The translations under genes were made by a program, and so were the position numbers. From positions 1 to 9,630 of the forward strand of contig JAHFBU010000039.1 in the NCBI GenBank assembly GCA_023249795.1: a stretch of DNA of 9,630 nt, written 5' to 3'. The notes under the pieces were generated by a model. That model made no database searches. It saw only the letters and a program-made list of their open reading frames with translations, and was not told where the DNA came from. Positions 1 to 6,668 of this stretch are shown one piece after another. Source of the DNA: Syntrophaceae bacterium (GTDB lineage: Bacteria; Desulfobacterota; Syntrophia; Syntrophales; UBA5619). Position 1 is the first letter of the stretch; each line of letters opens with the position of its first letter.

Positions 1-525
1 CCGGATGTCTCGCGGGAGGGGGTTCAGCGGGATCTGCTCCCGATCGTTGAGGGTTCGAACGTCAACACCCGCTATGGAATGGTCCGCACGGACCATGTTC
101 TCTTCATCGCGGCCGGGGCATTCAGTGCGACGAAGCCGTCGGACCTGATTCCGGAATTGCAGGGGCGTTTTCCGATCCGCGTGGAGCTCGACTCCCTGGG
201 CAAGGAAGAATTCATAAGGATTCTTACCGAGCCCCACAACGCCCTCGTCAAACAGTACACCGAGATGATGGCGACGGAGGGAGTGAATCTTATTTTCCAT
301 GAGGACGCCATCGCCGCGATCGCGGAGACGGCGACGCTCGTGAACGACCGGATGGAGAACATCGGGGCGCGTAGGCTTTACACGATCATGGAGAGGCTCC
401 TCGACGAAATCTCTTTCGAGGCTCCGGAGATGCGCGGTCAGGAGGTCGTGATCGATGCCGATTATGTGGCCGACCAGTTGGACGAAATTGTCGAGGACGA
501 GGATCTGAGCCGTTATATCCTGTGA
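1..525 (+). CDS. hslU: HslU, ATPase subunit of the HslUV protease (3' part only)
   Basis: The window opens inside this gene, in frame from base 1, and shows its last 174 codons; the family is usually about 440-460 residues, so the N-terminal Walker A part and most of the I domain lie upstream. HslU is a cytoplasmic hexameric AAA+ unfoldase that feeds substrates into the HslV peptidase. Visible landmarks are the DVSREGVQRDLLP segment at bases 4-42, the SDLIPELQGRFPIRVEL segment at about 139-192, the sensor-2 GARRL arginine motif at 364-378, and the C-terminal EDLSRYIL tail that in this family docks into HslV. hslV is expected just upstream, by analogy with related genomes. The TGA stop is 10 nt before argB, and its last bases form part of a GAGG ribosome binding site for argB, so the two are probably cotranscribed although their functions are unrelated. 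Identity is very secure. Confidence 0.97.
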   Translation, partial: PDVSREGVQRDLLPIVEGSNVNTRYGMVRTDHVLFIAAGAFSATKPSDLIPELQGRFPIRVELDSLGKEEFIRILTEPHNALVKQYTEMMATEGVNLIFHEDAIAAIAETATLVNDRMENIGARRLYTIMERLLDEISFEAPEMRGQEVVIDADYVADQLDEIVEDEDLSRYIL

Positions 526-535
526 GGTTTAAGCG

Positions 536-1426
536 ATGGACGATATGAAGACATCCGTAGAGCGGGCCGGCATTCTGGTCGAGGCTCTTCCGTATATCCG
601 CCGCTTTTTCAACAAGACCGTCGTGATCAAGTACGGCGGCCATGCGATGGTGGATGAAGATCTGAAGGACAATTTCGCCCGAGATGTGGTCCTGATGAAG
701 TATATCGGGATCAATCCCGTCGTTGTTCACGGCGGCGGGCCGCAGATCGGAAGCCTTCTGAAGAAGTTGGGGAAGGAATCGAAATTCGTCCAGGGAATGC
801 GGGTGACCGACGAGGAGACGATGGACATCGTCGAAATGGTTCTCGTGGGGAAGGTCAACAAGGAGATCGTCGGCCTGATCAACCGGCACGGCGGCCGAGC
901 GGTGGGCTTGAGCGGCAAGGACGCGAACCTGATCCGGGCCGAGAAGTATTACCTCAGCGCCGAAAAGGTCAAGGACACACCGTCCGAGATCATAGACATC
1001 GGTCTTGTGGGAAAGGTGACGGAGGTCAACGCCTCCCTGCTTGTTTCGCTGATGGCCGACGGCGTCATCCCGGTCATCGCCCCGACGGGGGTTGGAGCCG
1101 GAGGCGAGACCTACAACATCAACGCCGACCTCGTGGCCGGCGCCGTCGCGGCTGCCCTTGCCGCGGAGAAGCTGATCCTGCTGACCGATGTTCCGGGCGT
1201 CCTCGATGCCGACAAGACGCTGATCCCGGCGATGGATGAAGGGATGACCCGCCGGATGATCGAGGAGGGAACAATCTCGGGAGGAATGTTTCCCAAGGTG
1301 AAATGCTGTCTCAAGGCCCTCCGGGGCGGCGTGAAGAAGGCCCATATCGTGGACGGCCGTCTGAACCACACGATCCTCCTGGAGATGTTCACCGACCAGG
1401 GGATCGGGACGGAAATTGTCTTATGA
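536..1426 (+). CDS. argB: Acetylglutamate kinase (arginine-inhibited, hexameric type)
   Basis: This 296-residue protein phosphorylates N-acetyl-L-glutamate with ATP, the second step of arginine synthesis, in the cytoplasm. Amino-acid-kinase landmarks are KYGGHAM with the conserved Lys32, the HGGGPQI glycine loop at residues 65-71, the substrate-binding RVTD at 89-92, NINADLVAG from residue 194, and GTISGGMFPKVKCC with Lys254. About 25 residues (VEALPYIRRF) precede the first strand. This extra N-terminal helix is found in hexameric, arginine-feedback-inhibited enzymes and is absent from the shorter E. coli enzyme. The C-terminal HTILLEMFTDQGIGTEIV also fits the arginine-binding signature, so feedback inhibition is inferred. 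The ATG at 536 has GAGG eight bases upstream; the ATG at 545 is a possible but less well-placed start. argC, which would use the product, is not in view. Confidence 0.97.
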   Translation: MDDMKTSVERAGILVEALPYIRRFFNKTVVIKYGGHAMVDEDLKDNFARDVVLMKYIGINPVVVHGGGPQIGSLLKKLGKESKFVQGMRVTDEETMDIVEMVLVGKVNKEIVGLINRHGGRAVGLSGKDANLIRAEKYYLSAEKVKDTPSEIIDIGLVGKVTEVNASLLVSLMADGVIPVIAPTGVGAGGETYNINADLVAGAVAAALAAEKLILLTDVPGVLDADKTLIPAMDEGMTRRMIEEGTISGGMFPKVKCCLKALRGGVKKAHIVDGRLNHTILLEMFTDQGIGTEIVL

Positions 1427-1431
1427 CATGA

Positions 1432-1458
1432 ATGGGGACAGATTAAATCTGTCCCCAT
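1432..1458. repeat. Perfect 27-nt palindrome (REP/MITE-like hairpin) between argB and argD
   Basis: The left arm ATGGGGACAGATT (1432-1444) and right arm AATCTGTCCCCAT (1446-1458) are exact reverse complements around a single A, giving a 13-bp perfect stem. It takes up more than half of the widest gap in the cluster, starts 5 nt after the argB stop and ends 2 nt before the argD ribosome binding site. No T-run follows, so it is not a standard intrinsic terminator. From memory, GGGGACAG-type palindromes are common dispersed elements in deltaproteobacterial genomes and recall sequences mobilised by REP-associated (Y1) transposases; that link is inference. It could instead be a protein-binding operator or an mRNA processing or stability hairpin. 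There is only one copy in the window. Confidence 0.85.
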
Positions 1459-1460
1459 CA

Positions 1461-1467
1461 GAGGTGA
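1461..1467 (+). promoter_or_regulatory. Ribosome binding site of argD, beside the palindrome
   Basis: GAGGTGA lies six bases before the argD ATG at 1474 and fixes that start. It begins only two bases after the palindrome stem ends, so formation of the hairpin in mRNA could affect ribosome access to argD. That effect is inference; the positions are seen directly. Confidence 0.7.
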
Positions 1468-1473
1468 GTAGAA

Positions 1474-2661
1474 ATGACCACAAAGGAATGGATCGATCTA
1501 TCCGATCACTACATCATGACCACCTACAAACGGTTTCCCATCGTCCTGACGCGGGGGCTGGGGGTTCACGTCTGGGACAGCGACGGCCGCTGCTATCTCG
1601 ATATGGTGGCGGGGATCGCCGTCTGCGCGCTCGGCCACGCCCATCCGAAGGTGGTCGAGGCTCTCAAGGCGCAGGCGGAGACCCTCTTCCATGTCTCGAA
1701 TCTTTACCACATCGCGCCGCAGATCCTGCTGGCGCGCCTGTTGGTGGAGAACACCCTGTTCGACAAGGCGTTCTTCTGCAACAGCGGGGCTGAGGCCAAC
1801 GAAGCGGCGATCAAGCTTGCACGGAAGTACGCCTCGGAAAACATGAAGGGCCGGTATGAACTGATTACGATGCGCGGCTCCTTTCACGGCAGGACGCTGG
1901 CGACCGTGACGGCGACGGCGCAGGAGCGGTTCCATGTCGGATTCGAGCCGCTGCCGGAGGGGTTCCGGTATGTGCCATACAACGACCTCCCGGCGCTGGA
2001 AGAGGCCGTCACGGAGAAAACCTGCGGTGTTCTGGTCGAGCCGATCCAGGGGGAAAGCGGCGTCGTCATCCCCGATTCCGGCTATCTCAAGGGGATCCGG
2101 CGGATCTGCGACGAGAAGGGGCTTCTGATGATTACGGACGAGGTCCAGACGGGGATGGGCCGGACAGGGACGCTCTTCGCCTGCGAGCAGGCCGACGTCG
2201 TGCCGGACATGATGACGCTTGCCAAGGCGCTGGGGAACGGATTTCCCATCGGTGCGCTCCTTGCGACGGACAAGGTTGCCGCGGCCTTTGTTCCGGGAAA
2301 CCATGCGTCGACCTTCGGCGGCAATCCGCTGGCCTGTTCGGCGGCCCTGGCCACGTTGGAAACCCTTCTTGGTGAAGGGATACTCGAGAACTGCCGGATG
2401 GTGGGGGAATATTTTCTCTCGACGCTGACGGAGCTGAAGGGGAAGCATTCCGTGATCCGGGAGGTCCGGGGGCAGGGATTGATGATCGGCGTTGAATTGA
2501 CAGTGCCCGGGGCGGATCTGGTTATGAAGTGTATGGAAAAAAGGCTTCTGATCAACTGTGCGAATGGGAATGTCCTGCGCTTTGTGCCGCCGCTGATCCT
2601 GACGCGGCAGGATGTGGACAAGGCCGTCGGCATCCTGGATGAGGTGCTGGAGGAGAAATGA
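1474..2661 (+). CDS. argD: Acetylornithine aminotransferase
   Basis: A class-III, PLP-dependent aminotransferase of 395 residues, close to the usual family length of about 400. It interconverts N-acetylglutamate semialdehyde plus glutamate with N-acetylornithine plus 2-oxoglutarate. Motifs are NSGAEANEAAIKLAR from residue 103 (cofactor phosphate binding), SFHGRT, the DEVQTGMGRTG segment starting with Asp222 that contacts the PLP ring nitrogen, and LAKALGNGFPIGA with the Schiff-base Lys251. The start at 1474 follows a good GAGGTGA site, and the N-terminus (EWIDLSDHYIMTTYKRFP) matches the family. The stop overlaps the argF start (ATGA, 4 nt), so the two are probably translationally coupled. In some bacteria ArgD also acts as succinyl-diaminopimelate aminotransferase. 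That is possible here because lysine genes lie downstream, but it is unlikely if a DapL-type route is used. Confidence 0.96.
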   Translation: MTTKEWIDLSDHYIMTTYKRFPIVLTRGLGVHVWDSDGRCYLDMVAGIAVCALGHAHPKVVEALKAQAETLFHVSNLYHIAPQILLARLLVENTLFDKAFFCNSGAEANEAAIKLARKYASENMKGRYELITMRGSFHGRTLATVTATAQERFHVGFEPLPEGFRYVPYNDLPALEEAVTEKTCGVLVEPIQGESGVVIPDSGYLKGIRRICDEKGLLMITDEVQTGMGRTGTLFACEQADVVPDMMTLAKALGNGFPIGALLATDKVAAAFVPGNHASTFGGNPLACSAALATLETLLGEGILENCRMVGEYFLSTLTELKGKHSVIREVRGQGLMIGVELTVPGADLVMKCMEKRLLINCANGNVLRFVPPLILTRQDVDKAVGILDEVLEEK

Positions 2662-3569
2662 AAAAGGATCTGCTCAGCGAATACGATCTGGAACGGGTCG
2701 ATTACGAATCCATCTTCGAAGGGGCGCACCGCCTGAAGCGGATGCTTAAGGATGGCAAGGTCCATACCCCCTTGAAGGGAAAGACCCTGGGGATGATTTT
2801 CGACAAATCCTCGACGCGAACGAGAATTTCGTTTGAAGTCGGGATGTATCAGTTGGGCGGAATCGCCCTGTTTCTCAGCAGCCGGGATCGCCAGTTGGGC
2901 CGCGGCGAGACCGTTGCCGATGCCGCGAGGATCATGTCCCGCTATCTCAACGGGATCATGATCAGGACGTTTTCCCAGGAGTCCGTGGAGGAGTTCGCCC
3001 GTCATGCTTCAATCCCCGTGATCAACGGCCTGACCGATCTCCTCCACCCATGCCAGCTCCTGAGCGATCTGTTTACGATTATCGAGAAGCGGGGGGGATA
3101 CGAGGGGCTGAAGGTCGCCTATGTTGGCGACGGAAACAACATGGCAAACTCCTGGATCAACGCCGCGGCGAAACTGCCGTTTCACCTTGACCTGGCCTGC
3201 CCCGACGGGTATGATCCGGACGCGAAGATCCTGAAGCGGGGGGTGGCGGAGGCGCCTGCCGGGGTCACCCTCCATCGAGAGCCGGCGGAGGCCGTCCGCG
3301 ACGCCGACGTGATCTATACGGATGTCTGGGCCAGCATGGGACAGGAGGCCGAACGGGAAGAGAGAATGAAACGTTTTGAGGGCTATCAGGTCAACCAGCC
3401 CCTGGTCGATCTGGCGAAAAAGGATGTGCTCATCATGCACTGCCTGCCCGCCCACCGGGGCGAGGAGATCACGGCGGAGGTGATCGACGGTTCCCGTTCG
3501 GTCGTGATCGACGAGGCGGAAAACCGTCTCCATGTGCAGAAGGCCATCATGGAAATCTTGATGCGATGA
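2658..3569 (+). CDS. argF: Ornithine carbamoyltransferase
   Basis: A 303-residue anabolic transcarbamoylase that makes citrulline from ornithine and carbamoyl phosphate in the cytoplasm. The carbamoyl-phosphate loop S-S-T-R-T-R ends at residue 56, followed by ISFE. HPCQ occupies residues 130-133, DVWASMGQE carries the SMG loop that marks ornithine rather than aspartate transcarbamoylase, and HCLPAHRGEE starts at His261. The C-terminal EAENRLHVQKAIM is also typical. The ATG at 2658 overlaps the argD TGA by four bases, and the argD end (GGAGGAG) supplies a strong ribosome binding site. argG follows after 15 nt. Length and motifs are complete, and nothing suggests a catabolic arcB context. Confidence 0.97.
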   Translation: MKKDLLSEYDLERVDYESIFEGAHRLKRMLKDGKVHTPLKGKTLGMIFDKSSTRTRISFEVGMYQLGGIALFLSSRDRQLGRGETVADAARIMSRYLNGIMIRTFSQESVEEFARHASIPVINGLTDLLHPCQLLSDLFTIIEKRGGYEGLKVAYVGDGNNMANSWINAAAKLPFHLDLACPDGYDPDAKILKRGVAEAPAGVTLHREPAEAVRDADVIYTDVWASMGQEAEREERMKRFEGYQVNQPLVDLAKKDVLIMHCLPAHRGEEITAEVIDGSRSVVIDEAENRLHVQKAIMEILMR

Positions 3570-3576
3570 AGGAGGT
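3569..3576 (+). promoter_or_regulatory. Ribosome binding site fixing a GTG start for argG
   Basis: AAGGAGGT, almost a perfect match to the anti-Shine-Dalgarno sequence, begins on the last base of the argF stop and lies eight bases before the GTG at 3585. It selects this GTG over the in-frame GTG three codons later. No ATG precedes the conserved VVLAYSGG segment. Confidence 0.8.
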
Positions 3577-3584
3577 CCAAGAGA

Positions 3585-4796
3585 GTGAGTGAAGTGAAGA
3601 AAGTGGTCCTGGCCTATTCGGGAGGATTGGATACGTCCGTGATTTTGAAATGGCTGATCGAAACCTACGGGTGCGAGGTGGTCTGTTTTGCCGCCGACAT
3701 CGGCCAGAAGGAAGAGTTGTCCGGTCTTCAGGAGAAGGCGCTCAAGACCGGAGCCTCGAAGATCTACATCGACGATCTCCGCGAGGAGTTTGCAAGGGAT
3801 TTCGTTTTTCCGGCGCTCCGGGCAAATGCGATTTACGAAGGCACCTATCTGTTGGGGACGTCGCTTGCCCGCCCGCTGATTGCCAAACGGCAGCTCGAGA
3901 TCGCGACGCTGGAGGGGGCAGATGCGGTCTGCCACGGGGCGACGGGGAAGGGGAACGACCAGGTGCGGTTCGAGTTGACCTATATGGCCCTCAATCCGGC
4001 GATCAGGATCATCGCGGCCTGGAGGGACGACCACTGGGGCTTCGATTCGCGCGCCTCGATGATCGATTACGCCGAAAAACATGGCATCCCCCTTCCGCTC
4101 ACGAAGGCAAAACCCTACAGCAGCGACCGGAACCTGCTCCACATCTCCCACGAGGGGGGGATTCTCGAAAATCCCTGGTCGGAGCCTAACGAGGATATGT
4201 TCGTGATCACGGTCTCGCCGGAGGCGGCGCCGGACCAGCCGACCTATGTGGAAATCGGTTTTGAGAAGGGGGTTCCGGTCTCCGTGGACGGTGTCGCCAT
4301 GAGCCCGGCCAGGCTTATGGATCACATGAACACCGTTGCCGGGGCGAACGGGATCGGCCGCGTTGATATGGTCGAGAACCGTTTTGTCGGCATGAAGTCC
4401 CGCGGGGTCTATGAGACGCCGGGTGGCACCGCGCTGTGGGCCGCGCACCGCGCCGTCGAGTCGATCACGATGGATCGCGAGGTCATGATGATGCGGGATT
4501 CCCTGATCCCGAAATATGCGCAGCTCGTTTACAACGGTTTCTGGTACGCCCCGGAGATGGAGGTCCTCCAGAAATTCATCGATGACACGCAGGAGCGCGT
4601 GACGGGGACCGCAAGGCTGAAACTCTACAAGGGCAACTGCATCGTCGTCGGCAGAAAATCCCCCCTTTCCCTCTACAGTGAGGACTTCGCGACCTTCGAG
4701 AAGGAACGGGTCTATAATCAAAAAGATGCAACGGGATTTATCCGCTTGAATGCACTGCGCCTGCGGATTCTCGCGATGATGAATGAACGGGGATAG
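3585..4796 (+). CDS. argG: Argininosuccinate synthase (GTG start)
   Basis: A 403-residue type I argininosuccinate synthase that joins citrulline and aspartate using ATP, releasing AMP and pyrophosphate. The N-terminal AYSGGLDTS (residues 10-18) is the PP-loop of N-type ATP pyrophosphatases. CHGATGKGNDQVRFE begins at residue 116 and carries further nucleotide and aspartate contacts, and the multimerisation segment near SRGVYETPGGT is intact. The start is GTG, set by a near-ideal AAGGAGGT. The stop is TAG, the only terminal amber in the window, and argH begins nine bases later in the same frame, so readthrough would give a fusion. The protein has the full expected length with no missing motif. 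Confidence 0.97.
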   Translation: MSEVKKVVLAYSGGLDTSVILKWLIETYGCEVVCFAADIGQKEELSGLQEKALKTGASKIYIDDLREEFARDFVFPALRANAIYEGTYLLGTSLARPLIAKRQLEIATLEGADAVCHGATGKGNDQVRFELTYMALNPAIRIIAAWRDDHWGFDSRASMIDYAEKHGIPLPLTKAKPYSSDRNLLHISHEGGILENPWSEPNEDMFVITVSPEAAPDQPTYVEIGFEKGVPVSVDGVAMSPARLMDHMNTVAGANGIGRVDMVENRFVGMKSRGVYETPGGTALWAAHRAVESITMDREVMMMRDSLIPKYAQLVYNGFWYAPEMEVLQKFIDDTQERVTGTARLKLYKGNCIVVGRKSPLSLYSEDFATFEKERVYNQKDATGFIRLNALRLRILAMMNERG

Positions 4797-4805
4797 AGAC
4801 TGCCG

Positions 4806-6182
4806 ATGAAAATAGAGGATAAACCCTGGGGGGGACGGTTCAGCGAATCGACGGATCGGGAGGTGGAGAATTTTACGGCCTCGGTGCATTACGACCGACG
4901 CCTCTATCGGTACGATATCGAAGGGAGCGTCGCCCACGCCCGGATGCTGGCGAAACAGGGGATCATCTCGCAGCAAGAGGCAAGGGCGATTCGGAGCGGC
5001 CTTGGGAAGATCCTGGCCGACATCGAGGCGGGGAACTTTGCTTTTCAGGCCGGCGACGAGGACATCCACATGGCCGTCGAGAAGGCCCTGATCGCCCGGA
5101 TCGGCGAGGCCGGCGGCAAGCTCCACACGGGCCGGAGCCGGAACGACCAGATCGCCCTCGACATCCGTCTCTATCTTCGAGCGGAGATCAGCCGGGTGGT
5201 CGGGCTTCTTAAATCCCTGAAGGCGGGATTCATCGAGCTGGCGAAAAAAGAGATGGGCGCGGTCATGCCCGGCTACACCCACATGCAGAAGGCGCAGCCG
5301 GTGCTGCTGTCCCACTACCTGCTGGCCTTCCGGGAGATGTTCGATCGGGACGAGGCACGGATGCTCGACTGCCTGAAGCGGGTGAATGTCATGCCGCTGG
5401 GCGCCGCGGCGCTGGCCGGGACGGGGCTTCCCATCGACCGGGATTATGTCGCGCGTCTGCTCAAGTTTCCCGCGGTGACCGAAAACAGCATCGATACGGT
5501 TTCCGACCGGGACTTTGTCGCGGAGTTCATCTTCGCCGCATCGCTGATCATGATGCACATGAGCCGTTTCTGCGAGGACCTGGTGCTCTGGTCGAGCGGC
5601 GAGTTCGGTTATGTCGAGATTGCAGACGCCTTCACGACGGGGAGCAGCATCATGCCCCAGAAGAAGAATCCCGACGTCGCGGAGCTGATCCGCGGGAAAA
5701 CCGGGCGCGTCTATGGGAACCTCGTTGCACTGCTTACGATTCTCAAAGGGCTGCCGATGACCTACAATCGGGATCTCCAGGAGGACAAGGAGCCCCTCTT
5801 CGACACAGTCGATACAGTAGCGGCCTGCCTCGGCATCCTTGCCGCGATGGTCGGACGGCTGACCTTCAATCGGAATCGGATGGAGGCGGAAGCGGGAGGA
5901 GGATTTGCCACGGCGACGGATGTGGCCGAATATCTGGTGATGAAGGGGGTGCCGTTTCGGGAGGCCCATGGCATCGTCGGGCGTCTCGTGGCATTTTGCA
6001 TTCAGAATGGGAAGGAACTGACCGGGCTGACCCTGAAGGAATTTCGGAATTTCGACAAGGGATTCGAAAAGGATCTGTTTCTCTCCCTGACCGCCCGGCA
6101 GTCGGTCAACGCCCGCAAGTCGGTGGGAGGCACGGCGGAGGAAACGGTCCGGAAACGGATTGCGGAGATCGAGAGATGGTGA
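4806..6182 (+). CDS. argH: Argininosuccinate lyase
   Basis: A 458-residue member of the fumarase/aspartase superfamily that splits argininosuccinate into arginine and fumarate as a homotetramer, the last arginine step. Visible motifs are PWGGRF at the N-terminus, TGRSRNDQIA, GYTHMQKAQP with the active-site Thr158-His159, and the superfamily signature GSSIMPQKKNP from residue 279, which carries the catalytic serine on its mobile loop. Length is normal. The ATG at 4806 has only a weak purine-rich sequence upstream (GGGGATAGAG), so initiation may rely on coupling to argG, which ends nine bases before. The last seven bases overlap the start of the lipoprotein gene. Confidence 0.97.
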   Translation: MKIEDKPWGGRFSESTDREVENFTASVHYDRRLYRYDIEGSVAHARMLAKQGIISQQEARAIRSGLGKILADIEAGNFAFQAGDEDIHMAVEKALIARIGEAGGKLHTGRSRNDQIALDIRLYLRAEISRVVGLLKSLKAGFIELAKKEMGAVMPGYTHMQKAQPVLLSHYLLAFREMFDRDEARMLDCLKRVNVMPLGAAALAGTGLPIDRDYVARLLKFPAVTENSIDTVSDRDFVAEFIFAASLIMMHMSRFCEDLVLWSSGEFGYVEIADAFTTGSSIMPQKKNPDVAELIRGKTGRVYGNLVALLTILKGLPMTYNRDLQEDKEPLFDTVDTVAACLGILAAMVGRLTFNRNRMEAEAGGGFATATDVAEYLVMKGVPFREAHGIVGRLVAFCIQNGKELTGLTLKEFRNFDKGFEKDLFLSLTARQSVNARKSVGGTAEETVRKRIAEIERW

Positions 6183-6631
6183 AACGTCGGCGGATGCGTT
6201 GCGCGATTCTCGGCTGTATCCTGTTCGGCCTCCTGCTCTTCCCCGGATGTGGCAAAAAGGGGGATCCCATTCCTCCAAAGTCGATATTGCCTCCGGCGAT
6301 CGCCGATCTTACCGCCGACTCCGTTGCCGAAGGGATCATGCTCGGCTGGTCGGTACCCGGAACGACAGGGCCAATCGACCATTTCCGGATACTCCGGAGC
6401 GAGGCGGCGGGAGACCGGGTGTGCCCCGGATGCCCTCAGGACTACAAGCCGTTCGCGACGCTAAAGGTCGCCGATCCGAATTTGCGGCGCGAAGGGGATA
6501 AGGGATTCCGTTACCTCGATGCGTCCATAACGACAGGCCGTTTCTATTCTTATCGCGTATCGGCGTGCGATTTCCGCGGGCAATGCAGCGAACCGTCCGC
6601 TCCCGCAGACCGTCTTCGGGAGATGCGTTGA
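6176..6631 (+). CDS. Small lipoprotein: LptM-like N-terminus plus fibronectin type III-like domain
   Basis: A 151-residue protein. A basic start (VKRRRMR) is followed by a hydrophobic stretch at residues 9-23 and Cys25 as the likely lipidation site. The lipobox FPGC is unusual: Phe at -3 and Pro at -2, against the usual Leu-Ala/Ser. The mature start CGKKGDPIPP resembles CGQKGPLYLP of LptM/YifL and Pseudomonas LppL. Residues about 41-145 look like an FnIII fold, with ITADL-like strands, a Trp58 core residue, IDHFRILRS, and the YSYRVSACD strand. Cys83/Cys86 and Cys131/Cys137 could form disulfides. Gly at +2 suggests outer-membrane sorting. I chose ATG 6176 because GGAG lies eight bases upstream; GTG 6179, giving a 4-nt overlap with argH, and ATG 6194 are alternatives. 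The exact function is unknown. Confidence 0.85.
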   Translation: MVKRRRMRCAILGCILFGLLLFPGCGKKGDPIPPKSILPPAIADLTADSVAEGIMLGWSVPGTTGPIDHFRILRSEAAGDRVCPGCPQDYKPFATLKVADPNLRREGDKGFRYLDASITTGRFYSYRVSACDFRGQCSEPSAPADRLREMR

Positions 6632-6668
6632 GAACGAAGCAGCGTAATAAAAGAAAGATATAGGGAGA

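Noticed and set aside
1432..1458. Palindrome as an intrinsic terminator of argB
   Set aside because: The stem is perfect, but no T-run follows it on the + strand (next bases are CAGAGGTGAG) and the genes on both sides belong to the same pathway.
386..2448. Minus-strand open frames opposite argB and argD
   Set aside because: They are antisense shadows of strongly conserved genes, without ribosome binding sites or recognisable protein motifs.
5996..6175. N-terminal extension of the lipoprotein gene to the ATG at 5996
   Set aside because: The extra 60 residues lie wholly within argH in another frame, and they would bury the signal peptide that starts at 6176.
3009..6278. Open reading frame of 1089 codons on the minus strand
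   Set aside because: It is opposite argF, argG and argH, which all share one reading frame, so a stop-poor antisense frame runs on across all three. The translation has no recognisable domain and is rich in His/Arg/Asp as expected from GC-rich antisense shadows.
6628..6661. Possible promoter (TTGAGA plus AT-rich AAGATA) ahead of lysA
   Set aside because: No -10-like hexamer lies at the proper 16-18 base spacing; the best AT-rich hexamers sit at 11 or more than 20 bases. The gap is also short.
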